The translations under genes were made by a program, and so were the position numbers. The notes under the pieces are model-generated. The model searched no databases and had not been told where the DNA came from. It saw only the letters and a list, made by a program, of their open reading frames with translations. DNA of 64,000 nucleotides, taken from the NCBI GenBank assembly GCA_947683625.1, contig CANTUR010000009.1:447501-511500 (forward strand). Reading direction: 5' to 3'. This stretch comes from Mallotus nudiflorus (lineage: Eukaryota; Streptophyta; Magnoliopsida; Malpighiales; Euphorbiaceae). Position 1 is the stretch's first letter. Each line of letters starts with the position of its first letter. This document shows positions 32,855 to 44,600 of the stretch, one piece after another.

Positions 32855-34435
32855 TGATATAATGCAAATGTGCATCGTTATTTAGGTTAGTTAAGCTTTA
32901 TTTTCATTTGATTTCATTTTTTTTGTGTGTTTATTTGATTAGGAAATTGTTTTTTTTTTCTTGTTTTATCTTTCATGTTTATTATATAGGTTTTATTCAT
33001 GTTTTAGGCTCAAATAATGTTTGGAAGAGACTTGGAGTTGATTAGAACAAGTTAGGAAGAATAAGAAGTCAAGCATGAATCTTTGAGAAAAGTTAAGAGT
33101 CATCACTAAAGGCACGACTCATAACAGAGAGCCTTTGTGATGAGTCATCACCATGTAACGAGTCATCACAGTAATGCCTATTCAAAGAGTTGCAATTTTC
33201 TAGTTTGAACAGTTTTTGTATTTTAGCCATAACCTCTTTTAAAGACATCCAAATTAGGTGATTCAAGTCATGCTATAAAGATAACATAATGATCTACAAC
33301 TTTCATAAAGGAACATTATAGAGTTAAGGTTATCTAGATGGATAAAAATTCCTTTGAAGCTAAAATATCTGCAAAGGAGAGTGACTTTTCATGTCAAGTG
33401 GTGCCTTTCCAATTCTAAACGAATTCTAATCACTTCTAGCCACTTCTGAGGTCTATAAATACATAACGTTAGCCTTATTTTAGATATGAAGAATATAAGT
33501 AGTGTTTTAGAGATAAATAACAAGTGAGATATATGAAGTAGATACGGAGAGCATTGTAAAAGGACAATTATTACTACTTAGTTTTTACTTTAGATATTTT
33601 TTGTCAAATCTAGTTTTGGAGAAGACAAACCTAAAGAAGACATCCAAGAATGAAAGGAAGATCATTCACTATCAAGCAACTTTTAAAAGACATAATAGAA
33701 GGGTTTTATTCATTCAATCTTTTCTCTTCCCTTTTCTATGTTGTATTTGATTATTATTTTCTTTCTTAATCATGTATTTTGGCTAAGTCTTGTTTGAGGA
33801 TTGCAATGATGAATTAATCTTAAGAACTCCATTTTTATTTTTTTATTGTTTATGATTTAATTTCAATTAGTGCAAATGGTGTTATATATGTTTGATCATC
33901 ATATGTAACTTGTTAATCAATGTATTCACAACAAGAGTTGGGGTAATTTAGTGGAATGTAATTGAAATTACTTAAGAATTGAATATTTCTTGGAGACAAG
34001 GATTTCATCTTCAGGAAATATGAATTAGTATAATATCTTTTTGGTTTTCTTTTCCCTCTACAATAACATGAGAGTGCTTATAGACTATAAGAGGAAATAG
34101 CTTTAATCGACAATGAGAATTGCTTTTGAAGACTATAAATAATTTCCAATCAATATGTTATATAACAAATATATGTAATGTTCTTATTTAATTCTGAATT
34201 GTAAATTCTCTCATGCATATATTTTGTTATAATTTCTCATAAGAATTTATAGTAATTAGTTAGTAAGTTAGATTCTTTTTATTTATTACATTAACTATTA
34301 TTATCTTGATATTGCTTTGCCTTTTCATTTAAGTATTTATTTAGTTAATACAAAGTTCAAATTCTTGAGTGTTCGACACTTGACTTGCTCTATGCTAAGT
34401 CCTAGTGACTAGGGTATTAATTTGACATGCAATTA
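32855..34435 (+). repeat. Athila LTR3
   Basis: TGATATAATGC...CAATTA, 1581 bp. Palindrome GTGATGAGTCATCAC at 33137-33151. Followed by the right GAAGC. Confidence 0.9.
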
Positions 34436-34440
34436 GAAGC
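34436..34440. repeat. Target-site duplication GAAGC, right copy
   Basis: Identical to 11789-11793. Confidence 0.93.
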
Positions 34441-35762
34441 CTTTAATTCTACTTAGATTAGGGAAACCTTGTCATAAAAATTGTAGAATAGCAAAGATAA
34501 AAGTAGCTAAAAAGCCCTAGTTCTATGACATCTAGAGATATTTGAAGGAATGAGCCTATCCTGATCAAGCAAATGAAAGAGACAAAGTAGTCATTCAATG
34601 ACTAGCATTAAAATTCATATCGCACCAGGGTGTGTTATACATAAGAACCTTAGATGGTTTATAACTCCAATGTCTACATGAAACTAAGGTTACAAGAGTA
34701 ATAGAAGAAGTATATGAGGGATTTTGTGGTCCACACATGAATGGAGCAATCCTGGCTAAAAACTAATTAGATAAGGGTTCTTTTGGATGACGATGATGGA
34801 AGACTGTATTAAATTTGTAAAGGAAATGCCACAAGTGTTAGATCCACGGGAATATCAATCACCCTCCCCCAACAAAACTACACTATATGTCCTCTCCATG
34901 TCCCTTCTCAACATGGGGACTAGACATAATTGGGGAAATCCACCCGATAGCCTCAAATGCATATAGATTCATCCTAGAGGTAGTGGACTACTTTACAAAA
35001 TGGGTCAACGTAGAATCATTCACAAGGATAGGAGCCAAGCAAGTGGCTAAGTTCATTAAAAGAAACCTGTTATGTCAATATGGGATTCCCCATCACACCA
35101 TCTCTAACAACGGTGTCCAACTCTATGGAGAAGTTAGAGAGCTCTAAAGGAGTAATAAGGTGGAACATCATAAATCTTCTCCTTATCGACCACAAGCAAA
35201 TAGAGTCATCGAAGCTGCAAATAAAAACATTAAAAAGATCTTATCAAAGACAACTCAGACTTACCGAGATTGGGCAGACAGATTGCTGCATGCCTTATGA
35301 GGGTACTAAATAGTAGTTAGAACTTCAACAGGAGTAACTCCTTTCTCACTAGTGTATGGATCAGATGTAGTTCTTCCCATCGAAATAGAGATCAAGTCTT
35401 TTCGGGTAGAAATCAAATCTAAATTGCTAAAAGTACAATGGGCTCAATAGATGCACGACAATCTTACTCTCTTAGACAGCCAAAGGCTTAAGGCTTTATA
35501 ACACACACAATTATATTAGGATCAACTAGCCAAGACCTTTAATAATAGAGTAAAACACAAGAGTGTGAAAGTACAAGACTGGGTACTAAAGTAAACAAGA
35601 TAAAACATTCTGGATCCTAGAGGGAAATGTAGACCAAACTAGGAAGACCCATACCTAGTCAAACATGTCCTATCAAAAGGAGCAACCAAGCTAATGGATT
35701 TTGAAGGCAATGAATTCTCTGAACCTGTCAATACAAACTGCCTGAAGAAGTACTATGTCTAA
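34441..35762 (+). pseudogene. Tat integrase
   Basis: Continues the pol gene cut at 11788. The zinc-binding end is readable as EEVYEGFCGPHMNGAILAKN and RKCHKCQIHGN-like sequence. The core has WGLDIIGEIHPIASNAYRFI (first Asp present), then GIPHHTISNNGVQLYGE, where the second catalytic Asp is Asn. The Glu box is in a shifted frame (PYRPQANRVIEAANKNIKK). The C-terminal region has TPFSLVYGSDVVLPIEIE, VLKWT-like pieces, and ends NCLKKYYV-stop at about 35762. Stops and shifts throughout. Confidence 0.85.
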
Positions 35763-35764
35763 GG

Positions 35765-35765
<1 letters not shown>

Positions 35766-35803
<38 letters not shown>
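35766..35803. repeat. (AT)n microsatellite after Tat pol
   Basis: About 35 bp of TA directly after the pol stop. Confidence 0.93.
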
Positions 35804-35805
<2 letters not shown>

Positions 35806-36316
35806 CCCACTGAGTTGAAAACCTAAAAATAGTAGCTCAGGCAAAAGTTAGGGACTTCTCGCTGAGTTGAAAATCTAAAAATGGTAGCTCATGCAATAAT
35901 TAAGGAAAGAGAGAAAATACTTAACTAGAAAACCTGAGAAGGCTAGTTAAGGATAGGGGTAGCCTCAAATTTGAAATTTGTATGAATGCACCTGTGCTTT
36001 TCTTAAATGATTACAGTGAAATAAGAATGATTGCCAATTTATTCAAAATGTCTTTCAAAAGTGCAACACATTTTATCATCATGAATTACATGAAACATGC
36101 TTTACATTTTCTTTCATTACATAGCCATGGTTCTTATCATCCTCTTTCAGCTCACTCTTTAAGATCGGTCACTATCATATAGTAAAAAGAGAGAGAGAGA
36201 GACTAGCTGGGTGTGAAAAGCTCCAAAAGAGACACCATAGGCAAAAAAAGGAAGAAAAAGAAAACCTAACTAAGTGCGAAAAGCTCCAAAAGAATATGCC
36301 TTTGGCAAAAAAGGGA
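35804..36316 (+). repeat. Four degenerate copies of an AGT-GAAAA...GGCAAAA unit
   Basis: CACTGAGTTGAAAACCTAAA near 35808 and CGCTGAGTTGAAAATCTAAA near 35859 are each followed by about 10 bases, GTAGCTCA and GCAA. CTGGGTGTGAAAAGCTCCAA near 36207 and CTAAGTGCGAAAAGCTCCAA near 36269 are each followed by GGCAAAAAA. A GA microsatellite lies near 36187. This kind of block after pol recurs in Tat elements; its role is unknown. Confidence 0.55.
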
Positions 36317-36999
36317 AAAAAGGCAGACTATAGTAATGGCAAACATTGTCATTAATGGTACATAGCAAGAAGCATATATAGTCATCTTCGTACAAGCATC
36401 ATACATAATGCAGGACAAATGCCTAGATACTACACCTAGAGTCCATAACCTTGGGAAAATAATACAACAAGCAAACCACAGGCCAAAATTCCTATACCTA
36501 GCTCCTAAAATAACTACACTGGCTATGGTTGCCATTAAAAGCAAGCACTAATCCTACTTAGGTACCCCTCTTGTATGAACTTGACTCGTCACTATTCATC
36601 ACAAAGGATGATAACTGTGACTCCAGCTCACTAATGCGGTCATGATAAGCTGTACGCTCTTGCTCCCATTCAAGACTAGCAGACAGTGCTTAACCTGCAT
36701 TACACATTGTGTATCATACACTCATACATAAAACATGTGCATAAAATAAATAGATATAATAAAGAAGGCATACCCTCTGAGTGGTAGCAAACTCCAAAAA
36801 GCACTACTGTGTACTCCTAACAATAGTATACTAGTACTGACCAAAGGAGATAGGAATTTACAAAAGCAAGCAAATAAATCAATAATCACTCACTAAGTAA
36901 ATGAAACACATGCAAGAATAAGTGAAGAACATGAACATGGGTAACATCAATAGGAGTAACACCTGACTGAGGAAAGCCAGGTCTAGGAAAATCAAAGCT
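36317..36999. other. Tat 3' region, no supported gene
   Basis: A 92-codon frame on - (36266-36544) shows no known motif. May contain the 3' end or UTR of the antisense ORF. Confidence 0.4.
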
Positions 37000-39065
37000 C
37001 ACTACTCTACCAAGGATATCCATCCCAAGCAAAGACAAAGACAACTAAACCGTCAAGTCCCCAAGGATGGAACTACTAATAGCCACACCACTGGCATAAG
37101 CAGTCGCCTTAGTATGGAACGTACCCTCATCCTCCTCAAAATGAGATTTGGATCTCCTCTGACGTAGCTGAAGATAAGTTCTCATAAGTCATGTCAATTA
37201 CAGTTTATTACTAATAAAGTTTACTACATGCTTGCACTAAAATAAGAATAAAGGCTTATTGGATAAGAAGAAAGTGACTCTTGACGACCTGCATGATGGC
37301 TTAATCCTCAAATCTGAAGGATGAGATGCATCTACTTGAGAAGGTGGAAGTGAAGGAAAGGTCCCACTAGCTATGGCATCAATAAGTTAAGGGATCAATA
37401 CATCAACATAAGGCAAACTTGCACTCTCCAAGAGGCTCTTAAAGGGGAATCCCATTATAATAGTAGCAAGATCATCACCACAAAGCTCATGACCCTAGAA
37501 CATTTCACTAAGGGGAGCGATGAGAACTCTTCTCATATATGGGCCATCCCACCAATGATAGGTTTGCTTGCCCAAATACCACACTTTGCTGATGAGGCTC
37601 GAGAGCAACCCTTGTCTCTCTGTTAGCTTCCATGCAGCCACCATCTTTACTGTCCATTGAGACCTTGTCACCCACTGGCAAAGAAAGATCTACTGAAAGG
37701 GCAACAATGAATAAAAGACCCTTAAGAGAGGAACAACCAACACAACAGGAATTAGACGTACCTGATTAGGGGACAACTTCTTCATATGGTCCCGAGCTAC
37801 TATGAAATCCTCAATTAAATTAATAGTCTTCTTGATTTAGTGAGAATAACAAGTGAAGCCATCCTCCTAGAAATGCTCGATGAATGGACGAGGAAGAATC
37901 CCAAACTCATATGCCCAGATCTATCAAAATTAGAGTAACAAACTAAAAATAAAAGAACATACAACATAACTCCTACTCACGTCCTGCATGAACAAGTATT
38001 CATAAATCCTCGAACCACCTTGGCATGCTGCGTTAAGTCCTTAATACATATGAGCAAAGGTAGTAGTGCCTCAATAATAACTCGGTAAGCCATCCAAATC
38101 TTTCAAGACATGTAGCAATCGCAGATCACCCATACCCGAAGGGTTCAGAAAGATAACATCATTCAGTAGATAAAACAAAAAGTAGTGAGCCAACTGCTTT
38201 TCTGAGACAAGACCATCATCATATGAATTCTATACAGAATAAACAAACTCCATGTATTAATTAATATATGGGAAACTAGACTTTATAGGTGTGACTACCC
38301 TAACAAAATCCACCGTGAGGTGCCTCCTCACCATAGCAGTAGAACACTCTTCCTCATTGAAAGGAATAGGCTCTCCCAAAAAGCTCAAGCCCATGATAGC
38401 AGCAAAATCTAAAGGGGTAATAGTCATCTCCCCAACAAGCAAATGGAAAGTATGCATCATGTCCATCCATCGCTCTGTTAATGCATACATGGCAATATGA
38501 TTTGACACATATGAGTTATGAGATAATATAATAATCACCCCTATCAAAGCCCTTCCTGAGAACCTTATGCTTCACACACATTAGGAGACCTTGATAATAC
38601 TTTCTAACCCTATTGAAACTACCAGGCAGTATAGTGACATACCTACGGGGCTACAAATAATAGGTACACTATCAAACATTTAAATAGCTACTAAATACTA
38701 ACATATCTCTCTCTTTGTCACTTAACAAGATTAAAATAATAAAGGCCAAAAAGAAAAGCATTGTGGCAAGTAAATAATGAAAAAATGAAAATAAAGCAAG
38801 AGTCGATGAACAAGCTTTAAAAATAAGGGCAAAGCGGGACCTACCTCGCGACAATGACGCACTAAAGTGTGAGTCTCCAAGGTACAAACAATAAGGATTG
38901 GATCTCCCCGAGAAAGCCTGGATGGCTAAAACTCTGAGCACTAGATGTGCTAGTCCCTACTATGGACGTCCCAGCTCTAGTAGCCTCTACAAAGTCATCC
39001 TCAAGATTAAGATCAACATCAATAAAAATGTCCTCCAAATCCTCAAGAATGTTGGGGAATTCCAT
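37000..39065 (-). pseudogene. Antisense ORF with plant mobile domain (PMD), inside Tat element
   Basis: On - a probable start at 39065 gives MEFPNILEDLEDIFIDVDLN and a Ser/Thr-rich stretch. Further on, ILPGSFNRVRKYYQGLL, then at 38547-38257 NHIAMYALTERWMDMMHTFH, GEMTITPLDFAAIMGLSFLG and EPIPFNEEE. Then VSEKQLAHYFLFYLLNDVIF, DLRLLHVLKDLDGLPSYY, WAYEFGILPRPFIEHF and VARDHMKKLSPNQ. This is the plant mobile domain (Pfam PF10536), known from transposon and MAIN/MAIL-type host proteins. The spelling GEM-TPLDFAAI-GL is that seen in Ty3/gypsy copies. Antisense ORFs of this kind after pol are known in Tat elements. Stops, shifts and probably introns divide it; ends are approximate. Confidence 0.75.
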
Positions 39066-39618
39066 TTTATGCAAAAGAAAATGGAAGTACATAAGCAAAA
39101 ATAGAGTAGATAGCACCTGAAACATAAAAAGGGTTAAGAAAAGTAAGAAAACACTCAAAGAAGTCCAGATGAAGCCTCCTAAGATCTTCAAAATAGTCAT
39201 TTAAATAAGCCTAGAGGGGGAAAAGTGTGTGACCATGTGCATAAGCGCATGAACACACACCCCCCACTCGTAGTCACAAGCACTTCCCCTTTCCACACGC
39301 TCTTCTGTAGTTTTATGCGCGCTTTGAGACTTTACACACTCACTTCTATGATCCTAAACTTCCATTTGAGCATAAGACATGCACCAAACTCATACAAAAA
39401 TACAATGATCAGGACTCCATCTATTTAAAGACACTACGCATGCATCGCTTTCTTTAGAAAACTCAATATCTTATAAAAGTAGAAGAGCAAGGAAAATTCA
39501 CTGTAAGGATAACTTACTCTAAATCATCAAAATAACATCCTCAACATGAAAAATCACTGCATCATTATTGCATAATCATTGCATCACTACTGCATCATTA
39601 CTACTACCTCATTCATTT
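39066..39618 (-). promoter_or_regulatory. Region upstream of antisense PMD ORF
   Basis: On -, a TATA-like CTTTAAATAGATGG lies near 39415-39430. The word GTGACCATGTGCA (39229-39241 on +) is also found in the 5' LTR at about 4017-4029. Near 39119-39125 a TTTTTATGTTTCAG tract looks like a splice acceptor in front of the ORF. A promoter role is inferred. Confidence 0.35.
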
Positions 39619-39800
39619 CTTAAAAGCATCCTCACGTTGCTTAGAAGCACCCACATTACTTAGGAGCACTCTCACACTGCTTAGAAGCACTCTTACATTG
39701 CTTATAAGCATTCACTATGCTTAGGAGCATTCACATTGCTTAGAAGCATCTTCTCATTACTTAGAAGCATCCTCACATTGCTTAGGAGCATTCTCGTCTT
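39619..39800. repeat. Tandem array, ~19-21-bp unit, in Tat 3' UTR
   Basis: About nine units of the form TGCTTAGAAGCATCCTCACAT with lengths of 19-21 bp (for example TGCTTAGAAGCACCCACAT, TACTTAGGAGCACTCTCACAC, TGCTTAGGAGCATTCACAT). Each unit has a dyad-like GCTTAGAAGC core. Confidence 0.9.
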
Positions 39801-39817
39801 TATTTGCATGGCACCTA

Positions 39818-39985
39818 AGAAGGTTATAGTTGCATGTTCATTTCTGTAACACCTAAGAAGGTTATAGTCGCATCCAAATTTTACTTAGTAGCATGTTCAT
39901 TTCTGTTGCATCTCTTTTTTCTTAGTAGCATCCTCATTTATGTGACACCTATGAAAGTTATAGTCATATAAATCCTAGTGCACTT
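39818..39985. repeat. Second short repeat, GCACCTAAGAAGGTTATAGT type
   Basis: Three copies of CACCTAAGAAGGTTATAGTY-like sequence with intervening GCATGTTCATTTCTGT elements. Lies directly after the 21-bp array. Confidence 0.75.
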
Positions 39986-40208
39986 TGCATGAATCACAAG
40001 CTTGTATATGTCATGACCAAGTCATAAAACAATAGCAATAAACAAAACACAATAATAGTAGTCAAATCTTGATAAGACATCTAAAGATAACCCACATGTA
40101 TGTACCTCTCTCCCTGCTAAAATGCTTTTTTACATCTTTGCATTTCTCTTCACGTGTATTGACACTAGCACTAGGTGGTTATGCAACACATGTGAAGCAG
40201 GAGGCAAC

Positions 40209-41679
40209 TGTTATACCTCAAATTTTATTGTCCCTAAAAAGGTCCAATGATGAAATGAATCCCTAAGACGACTAGAGTCTACTCGTTTGTAACACCTCTA
40301 AAGTGTGCAACCTTAAAAAAAAACCTAATTGACCCCACTAGTGTTCAAAATCAATCATTGAGCCATTAAGTTATGCTTGGACCTTCCAAAATATGAATTA
40401 TTATAACAATGAGAGGTTTTTCTTTTAAGAAAACTCCTCTCAGAATTTTTAGCTCGTTGGGCCGGTGCACATTTCGTTAAACTGGGACCTAGCTTCATGA
40501 AAAAATGGAAAGTAGTTTTGATAAAATAGAATTCAGAAACATGTCTAACATAACCCAAGTATCAGAGCATATCGCTTAATGGTCCAACACAACCCAAGTA
40601 TCAGAGTGTATAGCTTAAAAGTGCATGTAAACACCCCTAGGTGTTATGTGCTAAAATCAAGGCTAAATTTAGAAAAAAAAAACCTTAAAAATCTATCTAG
40701 AAGGCCAAAAAATCCTAAAAATTTATCCAAAAGGCAAAAAAACCCTAGGAACTAACCCCAGAATATTGCATGTAAAACTTAAGAAGAGTGTGTGGAGAGT
40801 TAAAAGTGCGCGTGGAAATGCATATGTGCATGCATGGCCACTCACCAAGCATTTACGCGTGGGTACACAGTGTACGTGTGGCATTTATTTTACTGTTTCT
40901 ATCATTTGGGAATATTGTTATGCTTGCGTGATGGGACTGGCAATCTTACATGTTGTATGAATAATATATGCTTTATTATGCTTCTTTCACATCATCATTT
41001 TGCATCCTCTATTTTTGAAATTATGAAATCACATCGTAAATATCAATAATATGAAATATTCATATCCTGGAATAGAGTCATCATGCTCTTGGTCCAATGA
41101 TGACCTCATGCATCCTTTACATTATCATCATATATCATTATAGCATAAATAATTACTACAAGCATGCATGATCATCATATCATTCATTAAAAAAGCTATG
41201 TAAATGATCGTATTATTCTTAATGATCAATCATACTTGATTTATCTTTCTGCAATCCTTTCCTTTTCATATGTGTTTTATTAGGGAAGCAATGTAATAAA
41301 TGAATTTTCAGCTTTATTAACTTATACTTTTGATGTACTATGTGAATGCTATACGAACTGTCATTACCAAAACTAAGGAATTGCAGTAGCTATACATCGA
41401 ATATTGTATAATGAGAAATAGTCAAAAAGTAGATGCAATCCCCCGAACCTAAAAATCTCTACTAGGGACAATACTCACTGAGTGACCCAATGTTGTCCCT
41501 TTCTTTTCTCAATTTTCTAAAAATCAGGTGGTGACTCTATAAAATCAAAAGTGTCTTATCCTCTTGAGACCTATCACTTGTCCTTATTTAGTAAAGTTTC
41601 CATGTCCTTTAGAAATGGAAAGATCCACTAAACTGTCTAACAAAGTACAAAAAGAAAGAACAGAATGAGGTTGCTTACA
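40209..41679 (+). repeat. 3' LTR of Tat element, shortened
   Basis: 1471 bp, TGTTATACCT...GCTTACA. Preceded by a purine-rich GAAGCAGGAGGCAAC (decayed polypurine tract). About 390 bp present in the 5' LTR (roughly 4030-4430, with the TATA-like box) are missing here near 40880. Confidence 0.87.
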
Positions 41680-41684
41680 AGGAT

Positions 41685-44600
41685 GCTTTATGAAAATAAT
41701 GCAAGTGGAAGAATGCTCTAGTTCAAAGATTATGGAAGTTCCTAGCTTTATGGCTACCATAATAGAAGAAGAGGAGTAAGCACCTAGTTTTTTGAGTTCT
41801 CATAGAATTAATTATGAGAAGTGTTGGATCTTTAATTTTGGTTGTTCTAGCTATATGACAGGAGATAAAATCAAGCTCCATAATGCTTCAGAATACAAAG
41901 GCAAGGGAGTTTTGGTAACTGTAAATAACTCGTAACTACCAATTACTCATATGGGGGACACGATGATCACTTCTTGTTTAAATCGACAACAACTATAGTT
42001 GGAAGATATGTACAGAGTTTGAGTTGACAAACAAATATTGGAGGGATAGAAGGTGGATTCCATGTATGTCTTGTTAGCAGAAGATGCTTATATAGAGAAG
42101 ACCAAAGGCAGTGATACAATTGACTTATGGCATGCACAACTAGGACATGTCAATTATCATAAGTTGAAAATGATAATGACCAAGTCATCATTAAGAGGGC
42201 TACCTAATCTTAATGTTAATACTGATGTGATTTGTATTGGATGTCAGTATGGAAAGGCACACCAACTTCCATATGAGGAGTCATCATTTAGAGCCAAACA
42301 ACCACTAAAGTTGATCCACTCTGATATGTTTGGTAAAGTGAAGCAGTCATCAGTTAATGATATGCACTATATGGTGACATTTATTAATGATTATTTGAGG
42401 TATGTGTGGGTCTATTTCATGAAAGAAAAATATAAAACTCTTGCATAATTCAAAGAGTTCAAGCAGATTGTTGAATGTGAAGTTGGGAACAAAATCTAAT
42501 GCCTTTGTACTAATAATAGGGGAGAATACATCTCTAATGAATTCTTAAGTTATCATGTCTACTATAAGATTAGGTGGCAACTGACTTGTCCAAACACACC
42601 ATAAAAAAAATGGCATTGTGAAGAGAAAGAACAGACATTTAGTTGAAACATGTAGGAGTATGTTGAATGCCAAGAATGTCCTTGGAAGATTTTAGGCTGA
42701 ATGTATGAGAACAACAACTCATATAATTAATAGACTCCCTCAGCCAAAAATGGAATTTATGTCTCCATTTGAGAAGTTATGGAATATGAAACCTATGGTG
42801 AGCCACTTAAAAGTATTTGGTTGTGTGTTCTATGTATTTATACCTAATCATTTATGTAGCAAGTTTGATAAGAAGGCAATTAGATGTATCTTTTTGGGCT
42901 ATGATGAGCATAGAAAAGGATAGAGATGTTGTGATCCTACAACTGGCAAATGGTATGTTTGACAAAATTTTGTATTTGATGAGACATCATCATGGTGGAC
43001 ACCATAATATGTTGCACTTCCTCACTCTAATGAAGTAGAACAATTGCATGAAAAGAGTGAGGGACAGTTAACAAAAATTCAGTAAAATTCAAAGCTTGTC
43101 ATGCAGTCTCAACTTTGAGAAAGGCCATAGTAGATTACTATATATCAAAAAATAAATAATGAAGATTAACTAGAAGTGGAGGTGCCAAAGGAACAACCTG
43201 CAGCACATGCAACATCACCAATACAATTGAGAAGATAAACTAGGGTGAAAAAGAAAAATCCTAAAGATGCCAATGTTGTAGTGGTGGAAGAATAAAAAGA
43301 ACCAACATCCTTTGAGGAGGCATCATAGAAAATTGAATGGATAAAATCCATAAAAGAAGAGTTCAAAGCCCTTGTTGAAAATCAAACTTAGGACTTAGTG
43401 CCAAAACTTAGAGATGTGAAGCCCGTTTCTTACAAATGGGTGTACAAGATCAAGACTTGTCCAGATGATTCAATTGGGAGATACAAGGCATGTTTGGTAG
43501 CATAAGGATTCTCATAGTAGTATGGATTAGACTATGATGAAATATTTAGTCCAGTGGCCAAAATTGCAACAGTTCATGTTTTGTTAGCACTTGCTGCAAG
43601 TAAATCTTGGAATTTATGGCAGATGGATGTCAAAAATGCCTTTCTAAATGGAGAGTTAGATCGAGAAGTATACATGGAGCAACCTGAAGGATTTGAAAAC
43701 AAGATTAATCCTGAGTATGTTTATAAATTGAAAAAGGTGCTATATGGGTTGAAGCAAGCCCCTAGAGCTTAGTATGGCAAGATTACTGAGTTTCTCATTC
43801 ATAACAGTTATGAAGTTACACCATATGATTTAAGTTTATTTGTCAAAGCTCGAGAAGGGAAGCTAGCAATAATTCTTGTTTATGTTGATGATCTCATTGT
43901 TAATGGAGATAATGTTAATGAGATCTACCAAACCAAGAAAAACTTATTAGTTCGATTTCATATGAAAGAACTTGGGGAGCTGAATCACATTCTTGGATTG
44001 GAAATGGAGCACATAAAGGAAGGATTATTCTTGTGTTAAGAGAAATACACAAGAAATCTTCTCCAAAAGTATGGAATGCTTGATTACAAACCTCTTACTC
44101 TTCCAATAGAGATAAACTCTAAATTGAGCATTATATAAGGCAAAGATTTGGAGGATTCAATGATGTATTAGCAGATTGTTGGTAGTTTGATCTATTTGAC
44201 ATTGATAAGACTAGATATTGCCTTTGTAGTTGGAATAGTCAGCCAGTTTATGTAAACTCCAAAAAAGCCTCACTTGGAAGTAGTTTAGAGAATCTTAAGG
44301 TACATCAAAGGAAAACTTGATCTTAGATTATTTTATAAAAGTAAAATAACATATAAATTAGAAGGATTTAGTGATGCTAATTATGCCAATGATTATGATA
44401 CACAAAGATTGACCACTAGTTATACATTTAGTTTGGGTTTTGGAGTTATTACTTGGTGCAGCAAAAGACAACCAACAGTGTCACTTTTAGTAATAGAGGC
44501 TGAGTATCATACAACAATGATGGCAGCTCATGAAAGTACATGGTTAGTATAATTGTTGGAGAATTTACATAAGGTAATTGATTATTCAGTACTAATATAC

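Larger units (their letters stand above)
11794..34435 (+). mobile_element. Athila-lineage Ty3/gypsy tandem array: LTR-A-LTR-B-LTR
   Basis: Three LTRs of one family (1563, 1577 and 1581 bp) alternate with two internal regions, each with gag, protease, RT, RNase H, integrase and a 3' ORF in env position. Gag, protease, the tRNA-Asp primer site and the 3' ORF identify Athila. Only the outermost LTRs carry the GAAGC duplication, so this is one integration site with a later LTR-LTR recombination product, not two independent insertions. Unit A is 13357-22073; unit B is 23651-32854. Confidence 0.92.
3380..41679 (+). mobile_element. Tat-lineage Ty3/gypsy LTR retrotransposon, interrupted by Athila array
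   Basis: The two LTRs share clear homology along their length (both start TGTTATACCT; ends GCTCACA and GCTTACA). They enclose gag, protease, RT, RNase H, a second (archaeal-type) RNase H and integrase in Ty3/gypsy order. The second RNase H between the first one and integrase marks the Tat lineage (Ogre/Retand relatives), as do the antisense accessory ORF and tandem repeats after pol. Without the 22.6 kb Athila insertion the element would be about 15.7 kb, in the range of large Tat elements. Every domain is damaged, so it is a fossil. Confidence 0.85.

Noticed and set aside
39619..39800. CRISPR-like direct repeats
   Set aside because: Units are contiguous with no unique spacers, and the setting is a plant retrotransposon 3' UTR. 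It is a tandem repeat.
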